DNA from: Corynebacterium ulcerans | Lineage (GTDB): Bacteria > Actinomycetota > Actinomycetes > Mycobacteriales > Mycobacteriaceae | Length of the DNA: 64,000 nt | Direction: 5' to 3' | NCBI RefSeq assembly: GCF_900187135.1 | Contig: NZ_LT906443.1 | Span: 2,356,001-2,420,000, forward strand | Shown: positions 8,989 through 18,122 of the stretch, in pieces | How positions within the stretch are numbered: the first letter of the stretch is position 1 | Layout: every line of letters starts with the position of its first letter | Position numbers and translations under genes: made by a program | The notes under the pieces: generated by a model | Told to the model about the DNA's origin: nothing | Seen by the model: only the letters and a program-made list of their open reading frames with translations | Databases searched by the model: none

Positions 8989-10083
8989 ATGAGCCGCAGC
9001 CCGCTAGGAACAAAGCTTCCCGACTTCCCCTGGAACTCCCTCGCAGAAGCAAAAGCCAAGGCGCAATCGCACCCAGACGGAATAATTAATCTATCTGTGG
9101 GCTCGCCTGTCGACGAAGTATCTCCAGGCATTTGCCTCGCACTAGCGGAGGCCGCTGCAGCTCCTGGCTATCCCCAGACTATCGGGACGCCCGAACTTCG
9201 CGATGCCATAGGAGCATCCCTAGCCAGGCGTTACAACGTCCCCTCCGTAGGAGGAGTGCTTCCGGTTATCGGAACAAAAGAAGCTATTGCGCTCCTACCC
9301 TCTCTCCTAGGGATTAACTCCACCGTAGTAATCCCCGAGGTGGCATACCCCACTTATGAGGTCTCCGCTCTTATTGCTGGTGCCACTCCCAAGCGCAGCG
9401 ATGCCCCCCACACCCTTCCTAGTCCCGAAGACATCGATCTCGTATATCTCAACTCCCCGTCGAACCCCACCGGCAAAGTCCTCAGTATCGAGACACTCCG
9501 AAAGATTGTGGAATGGGCGCGCGAAAACAATGTCATCATTGCTTCTGATGAATGCTATTTAGGGCTGACCTGGGAAGGTGAAGCGGTGTCTATCCTGGAC
9601 CCGCGCGTCAACGATGGGGACCAAACAGGTCTCCTAGCGATCCATTCGCTCTCAAAGACCTCCAACCTCGCTTCCTACCGAGCAGGTTTCTTAGCCGGCG
9701 ACGTGGAGCTTATCGCTGAGCTTACTGAAGTGCGCAAGCATGCAGGTCTTATGGTTCCTGGCCCAATCCAAGCCGCAATGACCGCCGCGCTCAACGATGA
9801 TGATCAAGAAACCTTCCAGAAGCTACGCTACGCACGTCGCCGCGCAACTCTCCTACGCGCGCTTGTCGACGCTGGTTTTACTGTCGAAAGCTCAGAAGCA
9901 GGCCTTTATTTGTGGACAACACGAGGAGAAAACTGTCGTACCACAGTGGAATGGTTTGCTAATCGGGGCATTCTTGTTGCGCCTGGAGATTTCTATGGCC
10001 CTAGCGCTGAAAATTATGTTCGTATTGCGCTGACAACCTCTGATGAACGAGTGGCAGCGTTTGCGGCGCGCTTGCAAGACTAA
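8989..10083 (+). CDS. dapC: Succinyldiaminopimelate transaminase DapC
   Basis: A 364-residue class I/II PLP aminotransferase. It converts N-succinyl-2-amino-6-ketopimelate with glutamate to N-succinyl-LL-diaminopimelate in the succinylase branch of lysine/DAP synthesis. The PLP Schiff-base lysine is Lys223 in SLSKTSNLASYRAGF; the substrate-carboxylate Arg lies in the C-terminal NYVRIALT region. The start ATG has AAAGGA just upstream. Assignment to DapC rather than another aminotransferase comes from the fdxC-dapC pairing and from dapD and dapE nearby. Confidence 0.93.
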   Translation: MSRSPLGTKLPDFPWNSLAEAKAKAQSHPDGIINLSVGSPVDEVSPGICLALAEAAAAPGYPQTIGTPELRDAIGASLARRYNVPSVGGVLPVIGTKEAIALLPSLLGINSTVVIPEVAYPTYEVSALIAGATPKRSDAPHTLPSPEDIDLVYLNSPSNPTGKVLSIETLRKIVEWARENNVIIASDECYLGLTWEGEAVSILDPRVNDGDQTGLLAIHSLSKTSNLASYRAGFLAGDVELIAELTEVRKHAGLMVPGPIQAAMTAALNDDDQETFQKLRYARRRATLLRALVDAGFTVESSEAGLYLWTTRGENCRTTVEWFANRGILVAPGDFYGPSAENYVRIALTTSDERVAAFAARLQD

Positions 10084-10230
10084 AGATTAGTGGCGCTGCT
10101 CTCGCTATCTTCTTGTTCCAGGGCACAGAACTAGGTGAGAAAACTTTTTAGTGTCCCATAGAAAAGTGTCTTTTACAGCCATTAGAGCGTTACATGACAT
10201 ACAGAGAGTTTATGAATCTTGTGTCGGGAG

Positions 10231-10259
10231 TTTTGAGAAGTTTCGATTACCGCTACAAT
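10231..10259 (+). promoter_or_regulatory. Candidate sigma-A-type promoter for the GtrA-like gene
   Basis: TTTTGA (10231-10236), 17 bases, then TACAAT (10254-10259). The -10 fits the corynebacterial TANAAT consensus. Transcription would begin near 10266, leaving a leader of about 30 bases that contains the AGGAGGAG site at 10281-10288. Confidence 0.5.
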
Positions 10260-10295
10260 CAACAAGGTTAATTGCCCACTAGGAGGAGAGACTCG

Positions 10296-10853
10296 GTGTC
10301 CGAGAATTCTAAAATACGGATGACTAGGAGCCTACGACAGTTCATCCAATTCGGAATCGTTGGCGGATCCGGCACCGTAGTAAACTTGGTGGTCACAGTC
10401 CTGGCCAAGAAAATTGCTTGGTGGGTAGGAGAGGTGTCCGAGCATGACGCCTTCTACAATCTTTTAGGCTCTTCTTTCCACGTTCGTTGGTACCACGTTT
10501 TTATGACGATTGCGTTTGTGGTCGCCAATACGTGGAATTATCAGCTGAATAGGATGTGGACGTTTAAAGCTGCCCATATGACGTCGTGGTGGCGAGGTTT
10601 TTTCCCCTTCCTACTCACGGGAGTAGGAGCGTTTTTTGTGAGCCAGGTGGTGGCCACATTGCTGATGAATCCGACGTCGCCGATTGCGTTGTCGCCAGTG
10701 ATTTTCGATGACTCTTCGGGATTGCGCACAAAGTTCTACTGGGCAAGTGCTATTTCGATTGTGGTGGCAATGCCAGTGAACTTTATTATCAACAAGGTGT
10801 GGACTTTTAGAAAGCCAAAGACGGTGGTCGTGCAGGTGGCTGAGCCGGTATAG
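10296..10853 (+). CDS. GtrA-like membrane protein
   Basis: A 185-residue protein with four predicted membrane helices (starting with the QFGIVGGSGTVVNLVVTVLA segment) and the family signature NYQLNRMWTFK, repeated near the C-terminus as NFIINKVWTFRKPK. GtrA-family proteins are thought to move polyprenyl-phosphate sugars across the membrane or to accompany cell-wall polysaccharide glycosyltransferases. The start is GTG 10296, because AGGAGGAG (10281-10288) is correctly spaced; a reading from TTG 10272 has no such site. The stop lies one base from the stop of the opposing HNH gene, with no terminator between. Confidence 0.88.
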   Translation: MSENSKIRMTRSLRQFIQFGIVGGSGTVVNLVVTVLAKKIAWWVGEVSEHDAFYNLLGSSFHVRWYHVFMTIAFVVANTWNYQLNRMWTFKAAHMTSWWRGFFPFLLTGVGAFFVSQVVATLLMNPTSPIALSPVIFDDSSGLRTKFYWASAISIVVAMPVNFIINKVWTFRKPKTVVVQVAEPV

Positions 10854-10854
10854 G

Positions 10855-12027
10855 CTAGACAGCTACCCCAAAATGCTGGCAGGCCCAATAGCGGCCAGAT
10901 TTTCTGGCAAGAGGCAGGATGCTGGCACGCGGTCGTGCAGTGGGGGATGGGGGTTGTAAGCCGGCTCGGCCGGTATGGGGCATGCGGATATAGTGTCCGT
11001 TGGTGGGTAGGAGAGGGTTGTCGTCGTTAAGCTTATTGTGCGTTGAGCAGCAAGCGACGAGGTTTTTGAGGTTTGTTTCTCCGCCGAATTGCCACGCTTG
11101 GAGGTGGTGAATTTCGCAGTTGTTAGCGAGCCTGTGGCAGCGTGGGTCGGCGCAGGTGAGTTGATCTGCGGTGAGGATGAGGCGCTGCTTTTTGTTGGCG
11201 TAGCGTTTGGTGCGGAAAAGGTCGACAGGCTCAGGGACGCCGTCCTGATTAAGTGCGTAGATGACGGCGTAGCCGAGATCCGCTAGGAGATGCTCTGCAA
11301 GGTCTTTAGCGGGAATGAGGGCGCCGTCCGTGGTGGCTAGCATGCCGTCGCCAATGTGTGTGAGACCATCAGCGGGTAGGAGGATGAGGCCTTCACGACG
11401 CGGAATGTTTGCAGCATCATGCTGCAATATGCTCTGTTTCAGCGCCAGCGCCAAGGCATGCGAATATGTGAGTGTGGGGTTATGGCGTCGTAAGTGCCGT
11501 GCCAGCGAGTTAAGTTTTTCGCTGATGGCGCTGGCATCGTCGTCGTGAAGCGAAGCATGCACATGGCGCATCCCATCTGCATCAGTGTTGCGCGATATGC
11601 GAGCAGCCGGCGTCTGCTGTGGTTTCCCGCATTCGCTATTGAGCGCGACGACTTGCGCCGCTGCCTCCGCTTTCGCTTCAAGCACAGTCTTGCCCCGAGC
11701 CCACCGATACAACCGCTTGCGGAGGGCCTCCCTGCTTATCGACGCCTCCCCGGACAGCTTGCTCAACGCAGCATTGGTAACTCGCAGGATCTCTATGCCC
11801 AAGTGATTGGCCTCAGCTATAGCAATAGCTTCCTGACGCTGTTTCGATGCCCTTTTCGCCCCAAACAAATCGCGGCCCAACTTCAGCACCGACCCTAGCC
11901 ACTGAGGATGGAAACCAAACTGTGCTGCGATATCTTCCTTGGACGTCGTCGCGCTCAGCTCAAATAGAAACTTGGCAATTTGAATGCCGCTGGTGGAATA
12001 GACGGAGAAAGCCCCTTCGATGTTCAT
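10855..12027 (-). CDS. DUF222 / HNH endonuclease-domain protein
   Basis: A 390-residue protein with an N-terminal helical DUF222 region (about 30-250) and a C-terminal HNH nuclease motif: CADPRCHRLANNCEIHHLQAW, then GGETNLKNLVACCSTHNK. The cysteines around the motif can hold structural zinc and the HH pair supplies the catalytic His. This architecture is typical of the multi-copy 13E12-like families of actinobacteria. The biological role is unknown; no restriction or transposition partner is nearby. A hairpin surrounds its start codon (12007-12059). Confidence 0.85.
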   Translation of the reverse strand: MNIEGAFSVYSTSGIQIAKFLFELSATTSKEDIAAQFGFHPQWLGSVLKLGRDLFGAKRASKQRQEAIAIAEANHLGIEILRVTNAALSKLSGEASISREALRKRLYRWARGKTVLEAKAEAAAQVVALNSECGKPQQTPAARISRNTDADGMRHVHASLHDDDASAISEKLNSLARHLRRHNPTLTYSHALALALKQSILQHDAANIPRREGLILLPADGLTHIGDGMLATTDGALIPAKDLAEHLLADLGYAVIYALNQDGVPEPVDLFRTKRYANKKQRLILTADQLTCADPRCHRLANNCEIHHLQAWQFGGETNLKNLVACCSTHNKLNDDNPLLPTNGHYIRMPHTGRAGLQPPSPTARPRASILPLARKSGRYWACQHFGVAV

Positions 12028-12059
12028 AGCGATGAGGCTAAAACATGGAAGGGGCTTCC
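12007..12059 (-). promoter_or_regulatory. Inverted repeat enclosing the start codon of the HNH gene
   Basis: Arms 12007-12022 and 12044-12059 pair at 14 of 16 positions, with a core AAGCCCCTTC/GAAGGGGCTT of 10 perfect pairs. The ATG (12027-12025) lies in the 21-base loop. In the mRNA one arm is the 5' leader and the other the first codons, so folding could block translation initiation. Confidence 0.55.
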
Positions 12060-12104
12060 CTCTTTCTCCTAGGGACTGAGCGCCGCAAACCTGTGGAATA
12101 TGGC

Positions 12105-13514
12105 TTAATTGGTCCCGATACCTGTGGAATTCTCGCCAGGCAGTTGCGCTTTTTCAAAAGGTCGTCTAACAGCAACCAAGCTCACTAGGAAAAGTACTGC
12201 GACCATCGTTAGCGCAGACAACAACTCAATCCGCGCATGTGCGTCGCTGAGCATAAGTGCTCCGAGGCCGGCAAGGATGATGAGGGTGAAGCTCGTTAAC
12301 CACGGGTAGGCCCACATCCTCACTCCTAGGGACGGAACCAAAGCCTCAAGCCTACGACGCAGCTTCAACTGGGAAACCGCAACGAACGTCCAAACCGTAA
12401 GCAACGATGCACCCGCAGCATTGAGTAGGAAAGAGAGCAACCAACCGGTATCGAGGTAGTTGAGCACCACCATGACAACACTGAGAATCACCGATAAAAG
12501 GATCGCGGTAGTCGGCACGCCACGTTTGTTCACCCGTGCAAACATCCGAGGCGCTTGTCGACGCTCCGCCAAAGACATCATCATCCTAGAGCTGGCATAA
12601 ATCTGAGCGTTGAACGCAGACAACAAAGCTAAAACAATGACAACTTCCATCGTCCCTACGACACCAGGGATGCCGGCGATCGCTAAAACCTGAGAAAACG
12701 GACTCTCAGCGGCGCTCTGAGCCTTTCCTAGCGATGAGTAGGGTAGGAGGAGGACGATCACGGCGACGGATCCAAGATAGAAAATACTGATGCGAGTAAT
12801 CGTGGTTCGTACGGCGTTGACCAAAGATCGTTGCGGATCTTCAGATTCAGCGGATGCAATAGCCACGACTTCGATGCCGCCAAAACCGAAAGCAACCGCT
12901 AGGAGAGCCGCAGCGATGCCACTGACGCCATTGGGCATAAACCCTTCGTTTTCGATCTGATTGAGTCCTACAAAGTCATGGCCGGGTAAAAGACCCGTGA
13001 CTAGGAGGAAGCCGACGGCCAAGAAAAGAACCAAGACTGCAACTTTGATAAAAGCGAACCAGAACTCGAATTCACCGAAGGCTCGTACGCGTAGGAGATT
13101 AATGGTGCCAAATACCAAAACAAAGAAAAGTGCTGGTAGCCAAGGTGACACTCCTAGCCACGATGCAACAAATCCCGCAGCACCGGTTATTTCTGCGCCT
13201 AGGACAGCGACGGTGGCGAGCCAATAAACCCACCCTTGGATAAAACCTGCCCAGTGGCCAATTCCAGCGTCTGCATATTCAGAAAAAGAGCCGGAAGCTG
13301 GTACCACGGATCCCATCTCGCCGAGCATGCGCATAATCATGACAGCGATAAATCCTGCGATGATATAAGCGACAATCACAGCGGGGCCCGCGGCTTTAAT
13401 ACCAACGCCTGTCCCTAGGAAGAGGCCGGCGCCGATTGTTGATCCAAGTCCCATCATTGTGAGATGTCGGACTTTCAGTCCACTTCCTAGTCGCGTGATG
13501 TTTTCGCTTGTCAT
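12105..13514 (-). CDS. Amino acid permease (APC family), copy 1
   Basis: A 469-residue transporter with about 12 hydrophobic segments. The N-terminal signature [15 protein letters not shown] is the unwound helix-1 substrate site of APC-superfamily permeases such as AroP and GabP, and SESEDP-type loop sequence (ASAESEDPQRS) is also typical. The ATG at 13514 is preferred; a TTG 24 bases upstream is possible. It is paralogous to the permease at 14595-15959 along its whole length, and each follows a dapD-type gene on the minus strand. The substrate is likely an amino acid, perhaps aromatic or basic, but cannot be fixed from the sequence. Confidence 0.88.
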   Translation of the reverse strand: MTSENITRLGSGLKVRHLTMMGLGSTIGAGLFLGTGVGIKAAGPAVIVAYIIAGFIAVMIMRMLGEMGSVVPASGSFSEYADAGIGHWAGFIQGWVYWLATVAVLGAEITGAAGFVASWLGVSPWLPALFFVLVFGTINLLRVRAFGEFEFWFAFIKVAVLVLFLAVGFLLVTGLLPGHDFVGLNQIENEGFMPNGVSGIAAALLAVAFGFGGIEVVAIASAESEDPQRSLVNAVRTTITRISIFYLGSVAVIVLLLPYSSLGKAQSAAESPFSQVLAIAGIPGVVGTMEVVIVLALLSAFNAQIYASSRMMMSLAERRQAPRMFARVNKRGVPTTAILLSVILSVVMVVLNYLDTGWLLSFLLNAAGASLLTVWTFVAVSQLKLRRRLEALVPSLGVRMWAYPWLTSFTLIILAGLGALMLSDAHARIELLSALTMVAVLFLVSLVAVRRPFEKAQLPGENSTGIGTN

Positions 13515-13609
13515 GACGGGGGGGTCTTTCCGAGGCAAGAGGGGAGAAGAATAGCGACGCCGCCGTTCTTTTCCCCTGCTAGATAGTCGTTAGGTGTGAT
13601 GCGGGAGGG

Positions 13610-14584
13610 TTAGTTTGAGTGCAAGTCAGTGTTGAGCTCGACTGCCTCAGTTTTCCACGCGGTCGCTTCAATAGCACCGCTGATGGAGTTGCGGCGGAAC
13701 AAAACGTTGTTTGCGCCTGCGAGTAGGAGGGCTTTGGTGCTGGCGCCGTCGTCAAGCTTCATCGCTTCAGCGACAGCACCGCGGACGATGACTTTGGAGC
13801 CTGCAGTGACGTAAAGGCCTGCTTCGATGACGCAGTCGTTGCCGAGCGGAATGCCGCAGCCAGAGTTAGCGCCTAGGAGGCAGCGTTCGCCGAGTGAGAT
13901 AACGTGCTTCCCTCCACCAGAAAGCGTTCCCATGATGGATGCGCCGCCACCGACGTCCGAGCCGTCTCCTACTACGACGCCCGCAGAGATGCGGCCTTCC
14001 ACCATGGACGCGCCTAGGGTTCCGGCGTTGAAGTTAACGAATCCTTCATGCATAACGGTGGTTCCTTCGGCCAGATGAGCGCCGAGCCGGACTCGGTCAG
14101 CATCACCGATGCGAACGCCGCTAGGAAGGACGTAGTCGACCATGCGTGGGAATTTATCCACAAGATGGACAGTGACTGGGCCTCGGGCCTGGAGCTTCGC
14201 ACGGGTCATCTCGAAGTCGGCGATCTGGCATGGACCGTAGTTGGTCCACACAACGTTGGTGAGGAGCCCAAAAATCCCATCAAGGTTTTGCCCGTGTGGC
14301 TTCACTAGTCGATGCGAAAGCAAATGCAGGCGCAGGTATGCGTCGTAGGCGTCGGTAGGAGGGGAGGAGAGATCTGAGATTCCGGTGCGGATCGCTTCAC
14401 GACGCACACCTCGATCCGCATCCTCACCAACGAGATCACGGAACTCAGCGGGAATATCGTCGCCCTGGAGCGTGACTGTTGTGGTATCGGTGGGAGCGTC
14501 GAGACGCGGAGCCGGGAACCATGCGTCTAGCACGGTTCCATCGTTGGTGATTGTTGCAAGTCCAATAGCTAGTGCAGAAGTCAT
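13610..14584 (-). CDS. dapD: Tetrahydrodipicolinate N-succinyltransferase DapD
   Basis: A 324-residue trimeric left-handed beta-helix acyltransferase using succinyl-CoA; first step of the succinylase branch of DAP synthesis. The hexapeptide-repeat C-terminal half contains [14 protein letters not shown] and [16 protein letters not shown], strongly conserved in actinobacterial DapD, and ends with the usual FRRNS and LNTDLHSN segments. The start is ATG 14584 (MTSALAIG); an upstream in-frame ATG would overlap the preceding permease gene. The permease-2 gene ends 10 bases upstream, so the two are probably co-transcribed. A divergent second copy lies at 16044. Confidence 0.95.
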   Translation of the reverse strand: MTSALAIGLATITNDGTVLDAWFPAPRLDAPTDTTTVTLQGDDIPAEFRDLVGEDADRGVRREAIRTGISDLSSPPTDAYDAYLRLHLLSHRLVKPHGQNLDGIFGLLTNVVWTNYGPCQIADFEMTRAKLQARGPVTVHLVDKFPRMVDYVLPSGVRIGDADRVRLGAHLAEGTTVMHEGFVNFNAGTLGASMVEGRISAGVVVGDGSDVGGGASIMGTLSGGGKHVISLGERCLLGANSGCGIPLGNDCVIEAGLYVTAGSKVIVRGAVAEAMKLDDGASTKALLLAGANNVLFRRNSISGAIEATAWKTEAVELNTDLHSN

Positions 14585-14594
14585 GTGTGGGAGT

Positions 14595-15959
14595 CTACTT
14601 ACTCTTTTTCCTAGTGAGGAATGACAGGATAACCAGGGTTGTAAAGACAACGGCTACGGAGGTGATTTGGCTGCGGGAAGAGTCGTCGGAAAGCATGAGC
14701 GCGGTGAGTCCGATAAAGCCGACAACAGTAAACCAGCCGAGCCATGGATAACACCACATGCGGACCGTAGTGATCTCTTTCTTTTCCACGAGCTCAGGGT
14801 GCAGCTTGATGTAGGACAACGAAATCATGACCCAGATGACGATAAGGCACCCTCCTACTGCGTTGAGTAGGAAGCTGAGGAGGCCTGCGGGGTTCCAGTA
14901 CTGAAGCCCAACGGATGCGAACGCAAAAAACATACTGAGTAGCACTGCCGCAATAGGAACACCCTCGCGATTTGTCGACGCAAACATCCTAGGGGCGTTT
15001 CCTCGTTGCGCCATGGAATGGACAAAACGAGAGGTTGCGTAGATCTGCGCATTAAAAGCGGAGAGCAGAGCAACAACGATGATGGCCTCCATGAAACCAA
15101 CCACACCTGGAATATTGGCCATTCCCAGAATGATAGTGAAAGGCGACTGTGCCGCGGTCTGCGCCCCGCCGATTTGGTTGTACGGGAGTAGGAAGCTGAT
15201 GACGAGCACCGAGCCTAGATAGAACGTAGAAATTCGCCAAATGACTGATCGTACTGCCGTGGCAATGGCGGTTTTGGGATCTTCCGATTCTGCTGCTGCG
15301 ATCGTGACGATTTCGGTACCGCCGAACGCGAAAGCCACGGCTAGGAGACCAGTGGCGACTCCTGTGATTCCGTTGGGCATGAATCCGTCGCCAAGGAAAT
15401 GCTGCGTTCCTACGTAGTCGTGTCCCGGTAGGAGGCCAAAGATAAGCAAAATGCCAACGACGAGGAAAATGATGATGACCGCAACTTTGATAAACGCGAA
15501 CCAAAACTCGAACTCGCCGAAGCCGCCAACTTTGGCAAAGTTAATCACTGCAAAAAATACAACGCACACTAGCGCTGGGATCCATGGGTCGATACCAAAC
15601 CATTGACCCATAATCGCTGCCGCGCCGGTCATTTCTGCGCCGAGGACCATGGTGAGCATGAACCAATAAAGCCAACCTAGGCTGAAACCTGCCCAGTGGC
15701 CGAATGCCTGTTCCGCGTAGATGGAAAAGGAACCGGAGGCAGGACGTGCTGCCGCAAGCTCTCCTAGCATCTGCATCACAAAAACGACGAAGATACCGGA
15801 GATGATATAAGCGATAAGGACAGCAGGGCCAGCAGCCGCAATTCCTACGCCCGTCCCTAGGAAGAGGCCGGCGCCGATCGCCGATCCTAGTCCCATCATC
15901 GTGAGGTGCCGGGTCTTAAGTCCGCTTCCGAGCCCGGTCTCGGAGGTTGCTTCAGTCAT
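14595..15959 (-). CDS. Amino acid permease (APC family), copy 2
   Basis: A 454-residue APC-superfamily permease. It shares the N-terminus [15 protein letters not shown], the helix [15 protein letters not shown], the LLPGHDYVG loop, [11 protein letters not shown] and [11 protein letters not shown] with permease copy 1, showing that the two arose by duplication. It starts at ATG 15959 and is followed within 10 bases by dapD. Orientation and spacing suggest the order dapD2, permease 2, dapD, permease 1. The substrate is unknown; a role in lysine or another amino acid's transport is suggested only by its neighbours. Confidence 0.88.
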   Translation of the reverse strand: MTEATSETGLGSGLKTRHLTMMGLGSAIGAGLFLGTGVGIAAAGPAVLIAYIISGIFVVFVMQMLGELAAARPASGSFSIYAEQAFGHWAGFSLGWLYWFMLTMVLGAEMTGAAAIMGQWFGIDPWIPALVCVVFFAVINFAKVGGFGEFEFWFAFIKVAVIIIFLVVGILLIFGLLPGHDYVGTQHFLGDGFMPNGITGVATGLLAVAFAFGGTEIVTIAAAESEDPKTAIATAVRSVIWRISTFYLGSVLVISFLLPYNQIGGAQTAAQSPFTIILGMANIPGVVGFMEAIIVVALLSAFNAQIYATSRFVHSMAQRGNAPRMFASTNREGVPIAAVLLSMFFAFASVGLQYWNPAGLLSFLLNAVGGCLIVIWVMISLSYIKLHPELVEKKEITTVRMWCYPWLGWFTVVGFIGLTALMLSDDSSRSQITSVAVVFTTLVILSFLTRKKSK

Positions 15960-16043
15960 GAGAAGACCTTAACCCTACATGCGCTCGGAATATAATCAAT
16001 CACTAGTTAATTTTATGTCCCTACCCTCGTGCAGGTGCGCTGA

Positions 16044-16958
16044 CTAGGAGAAGGAGTGGATTACAGGCTCCGGATGTCCGAACTCCATCTGGACACAAAA
16101 ATTGGATTTTCCGCGCAGTGATTCGGCTATGCATCTCTGTTGTGAGGAGGCATCGTAGATTTGTGTTGCCGGGTCGAGCACGATGTTGTTGCAGATGGTT
16201 ACGTTGTCGCCAAGGTCGATCCCGATGACAGCAGCGCCAAGTCCGAGCTTGCAGTTATTTCCTACCCGGAGGCGTTTAGTGCTTTTGTCAGGGACTAGGG
16301 AAGCAGAGATCCCGAGGTCGAGGTCGTTGCCTACGACAGTTCCAGCGTAAAGACGACCTTCGACACGTCCTGGTCCCAGAGTTCCGGCGTTATAGGAGAC
16401 GTAGCCTTCGCGTAGAACTTTGGTTCCCGGGGCGAGGTGCGCTCCTAGCCGCACGCGTTCGGCTTCAGTAATTTCTATGCCGCTAGGAACGACATAGTCA
16501 ACCATGCGAGGAAGCTTATCGATCCCATAGACATGGATGAGCCCACGGGAGCGCAAGGACGTGCGGACATTTTCGAAATCATCAGGCAAACAAGGGCCTT
16601 TGTTTGTCCATGCGACGATCGCTAGGAGATCGGTGGCGTTGTCCATGTTGATGTCATGAGGTCGCACGATGCGGTGGGAGAGCAGATGGAGCCGGAGGTA
16701 GACGTCGTGAGCGTCGATAGGAGGGGAGGAAAGATCCGCGATGGTCGTGTGCACGGCGATTTGTTCGACGCGGCGGTCTTCGTCGATACGCACGAGATTG
16801 AGGAGCTTGGGGGATATGTGGTGCGCCCCTAGGCGGGTGGTGCCTGTGGGGTGCATAGGGGAGCTGGTGAGTCTGGGGGCGGGGTACCAAGTGTCGAGGA
16901 CTGTTCCGTCCATTGCGATATTTGCTATCCCTGTGGCGTCGGCGCCGTGGTGAATCAT
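16044..16958 (-). CDS. dapD2: DapD paralogue with degenerate C-terminal domain
   Basis: A 304-residue homologue of DapD. The N-terminal half follows DapD closely ([58 protein letters not shown]). In the beta-helix it lacks the [14 protein letters not shown] block and has LGLGAAVIGIDLGDN where DapD has [15 protein letters not shown]; the C-terminal FRRNS...LHSN ending is missing. C. glutamicum also carries a second dapD-like gene. It may have lost succinyltransferase activity or changed substrate. ATG 16958 is chosen because it aligns with the DapD start; GTG 16979 is the alternative. It shares a region of about 80 bases with divergent dapE. Confidence 0.85.
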   Translation of the reverse strand: MIHHGADATGIANIAMDGTVLDTWYPAPRLTSSPMHPTGTTRLGAHHISPKLLNLVRIDEDRRVEQIAVHTTIADLSSPPIDAHDVYLRLHLLSHRIVRPHDINMDNATDLLAIVAWTNKGPCLPDDFENVRTSLRSRGLIHVYGIDKLPRMVDYVVPSGIEITEAERVRLGAHLAPGTKVLREGYVSYNAGTLGPGRVEGRLYAGTVVGNDLDLGISASLVPDKSTKRLRVGNNCKLGLGAAVIGIDLGDNVTICNNIVLDPATQIYDASSQQRCIAESLRGKSNFCVQMEFGHPEPVIHSFS

Positions 16959-17040
16959 GGTGAAAAGATTAGTAGCCACGTCAACGTTTCACTAACTTCA
17001 TTGAGTCGCCTTGCCACGGCGGGCTGTATTCTGTGTAGTC

Positions 17041-18114
17041 ATGTTGGACTTGACTGCTAACCCCATTGAACTCACCCGCGCACTCGTGGATATTGAAAGC
17101 CCTTCTCATCACGAGAAGCACATTGCGGATCTGATCGAACAAGCCTTGAAGTCCATTCCTCACGTCGAGGTGCTACGACATGGGAACACCGTGGTCGCTC
17201 GCACGCATCGGGGACTAGGAAGCAGAGTTATCCTCGCCGGGCACATCGATACAGTCCCCACAGCAGATAACGTCCCTTCCACTCTCATCGACGACGTACT
17301 CTTTGGCTGCGGAACCGTCGACATGAAATCTGGCATGGCTGTATATCTGCACGCTTTTGCCACACTCGCCAACGCCGAAGACTTAACGCAAGACCTGACG
17401 ATCGTTTGCTACGAGGGCGAGGAAGTCTCCAGCGAATTCAACGGATTAGGCCATCTGCAACAAGCGCATCCTGAGTGGCTCCAGGGTGACATCGCGTTAC
17501 TAGGAGAGCCATCAGGTGCCGTCATCGAAGCCGGCTGCCAAGGATCCATCCGCCTCCGGATCACAGCACGCGGTGTGAGGGCGCATTCGGCACGTTCGTG
17601 GCTAGGAACGAATGCCATGCATCTCCTAGCGCCGGTTATCTCCCGCATCGCAGACTATGAAGCGCAGGAAAAGCTTGTCGACGCCTGCCTTTACCACGAA
17701 GGGCTCAACATCGTGCACTGCGAATCCGGTGTAGCCACCAACACCATCCCCGATGAAGCCTGGATGTTTGTGAACTTTCGTTTTGCTCCGGATCGCAGCC
17801 TCGATGAGGCGATGGCGCACTTGTTGGAAACCCTCTCCCTTCCTAGCGACGTCAGCTATGAGGTAGATGATGCGGTTCCAGGGGCGCGCCCTGGGTTGGA
17901 TCGTCCGGCCGCTGCTGCTCTCCTACGCGCAACAGGTGGAAAATTCCGTGCTAAATATGGTTGGACTGATGTGTCGCGTTTTTCTGAAATGGGAATCCCC
18001 GCAGTTAACTTTGGTCCTGGCGACCCTTCCTACTGCCATAAGAAGGACGAGCAGTGCCCGGTCCACATGATCACAGATGTCTCCAACACCTTGTTGGCTT
18101 ACCTACGCGCCTAG
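17041..18114 (+). CDS. dapE: Succinyl-diaminopimelate desuccinylase DapE
   Basis: A 357-residue M20-family metallohydrolase that releases succinate to give LL-diaminopimelate. The two-zinc site is visible: His68 and Asp70 in AGHIDTVP, bridging Asp94 in CGTVDMKSG, and Glu127/Glu128 in YEGEEV; the C-terminal His lies in SYCHKKDEQCP. The start is ATG 17041. No ribosome binding site precedes it, and a -10-like TATTCT lies at 17027-17032, so the mRNA may be leaderless (inference). It heads a unit with the LOG, folP2 and gpgS genes, the stop and the next ribosome binding site merging at 18110-18118. Confidence 0.95.
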   Translation: MLDLTANPIELTRALVDIESPSHHEKHIADLIEQALKSIPHVEVLRHGNTVVARTHRGLGSRVILAGHIDTVPTADNVPSTLIDDVLFGCGTVDMKSGMAVYLHAFATLANAEDLTQDLTIVCYEGEEVSSEFNGLGHLQQAHPEWLQGDIALLGEPSGAVIEAGCQGSIRLRITARGVRAHSARSWLGTNAMHLLAPVISRIADYEAQEKLVDACLYHEGLNIVHCESGVATNTIPDEAWMFVNFRFAPDRSLDEAMAHLLETLSLPSDVSYEVDDAVPGARPGLDRPAAAALLRATGGKFRAKYGWTDVSRFSEMGIPAVNFGPGDPSYCHKKDEQCPVHMITDVSNTLLAYLRA

Positions 18115-18122
18115 GAGAGAGA

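Noticed and set aside
10855..12027. HNH gene as a mobile element or group II intron remnant
   Set aside because: No terminal repeats, target duplication or reverse transcriptase; it is a normal DUF222-HNH gene.
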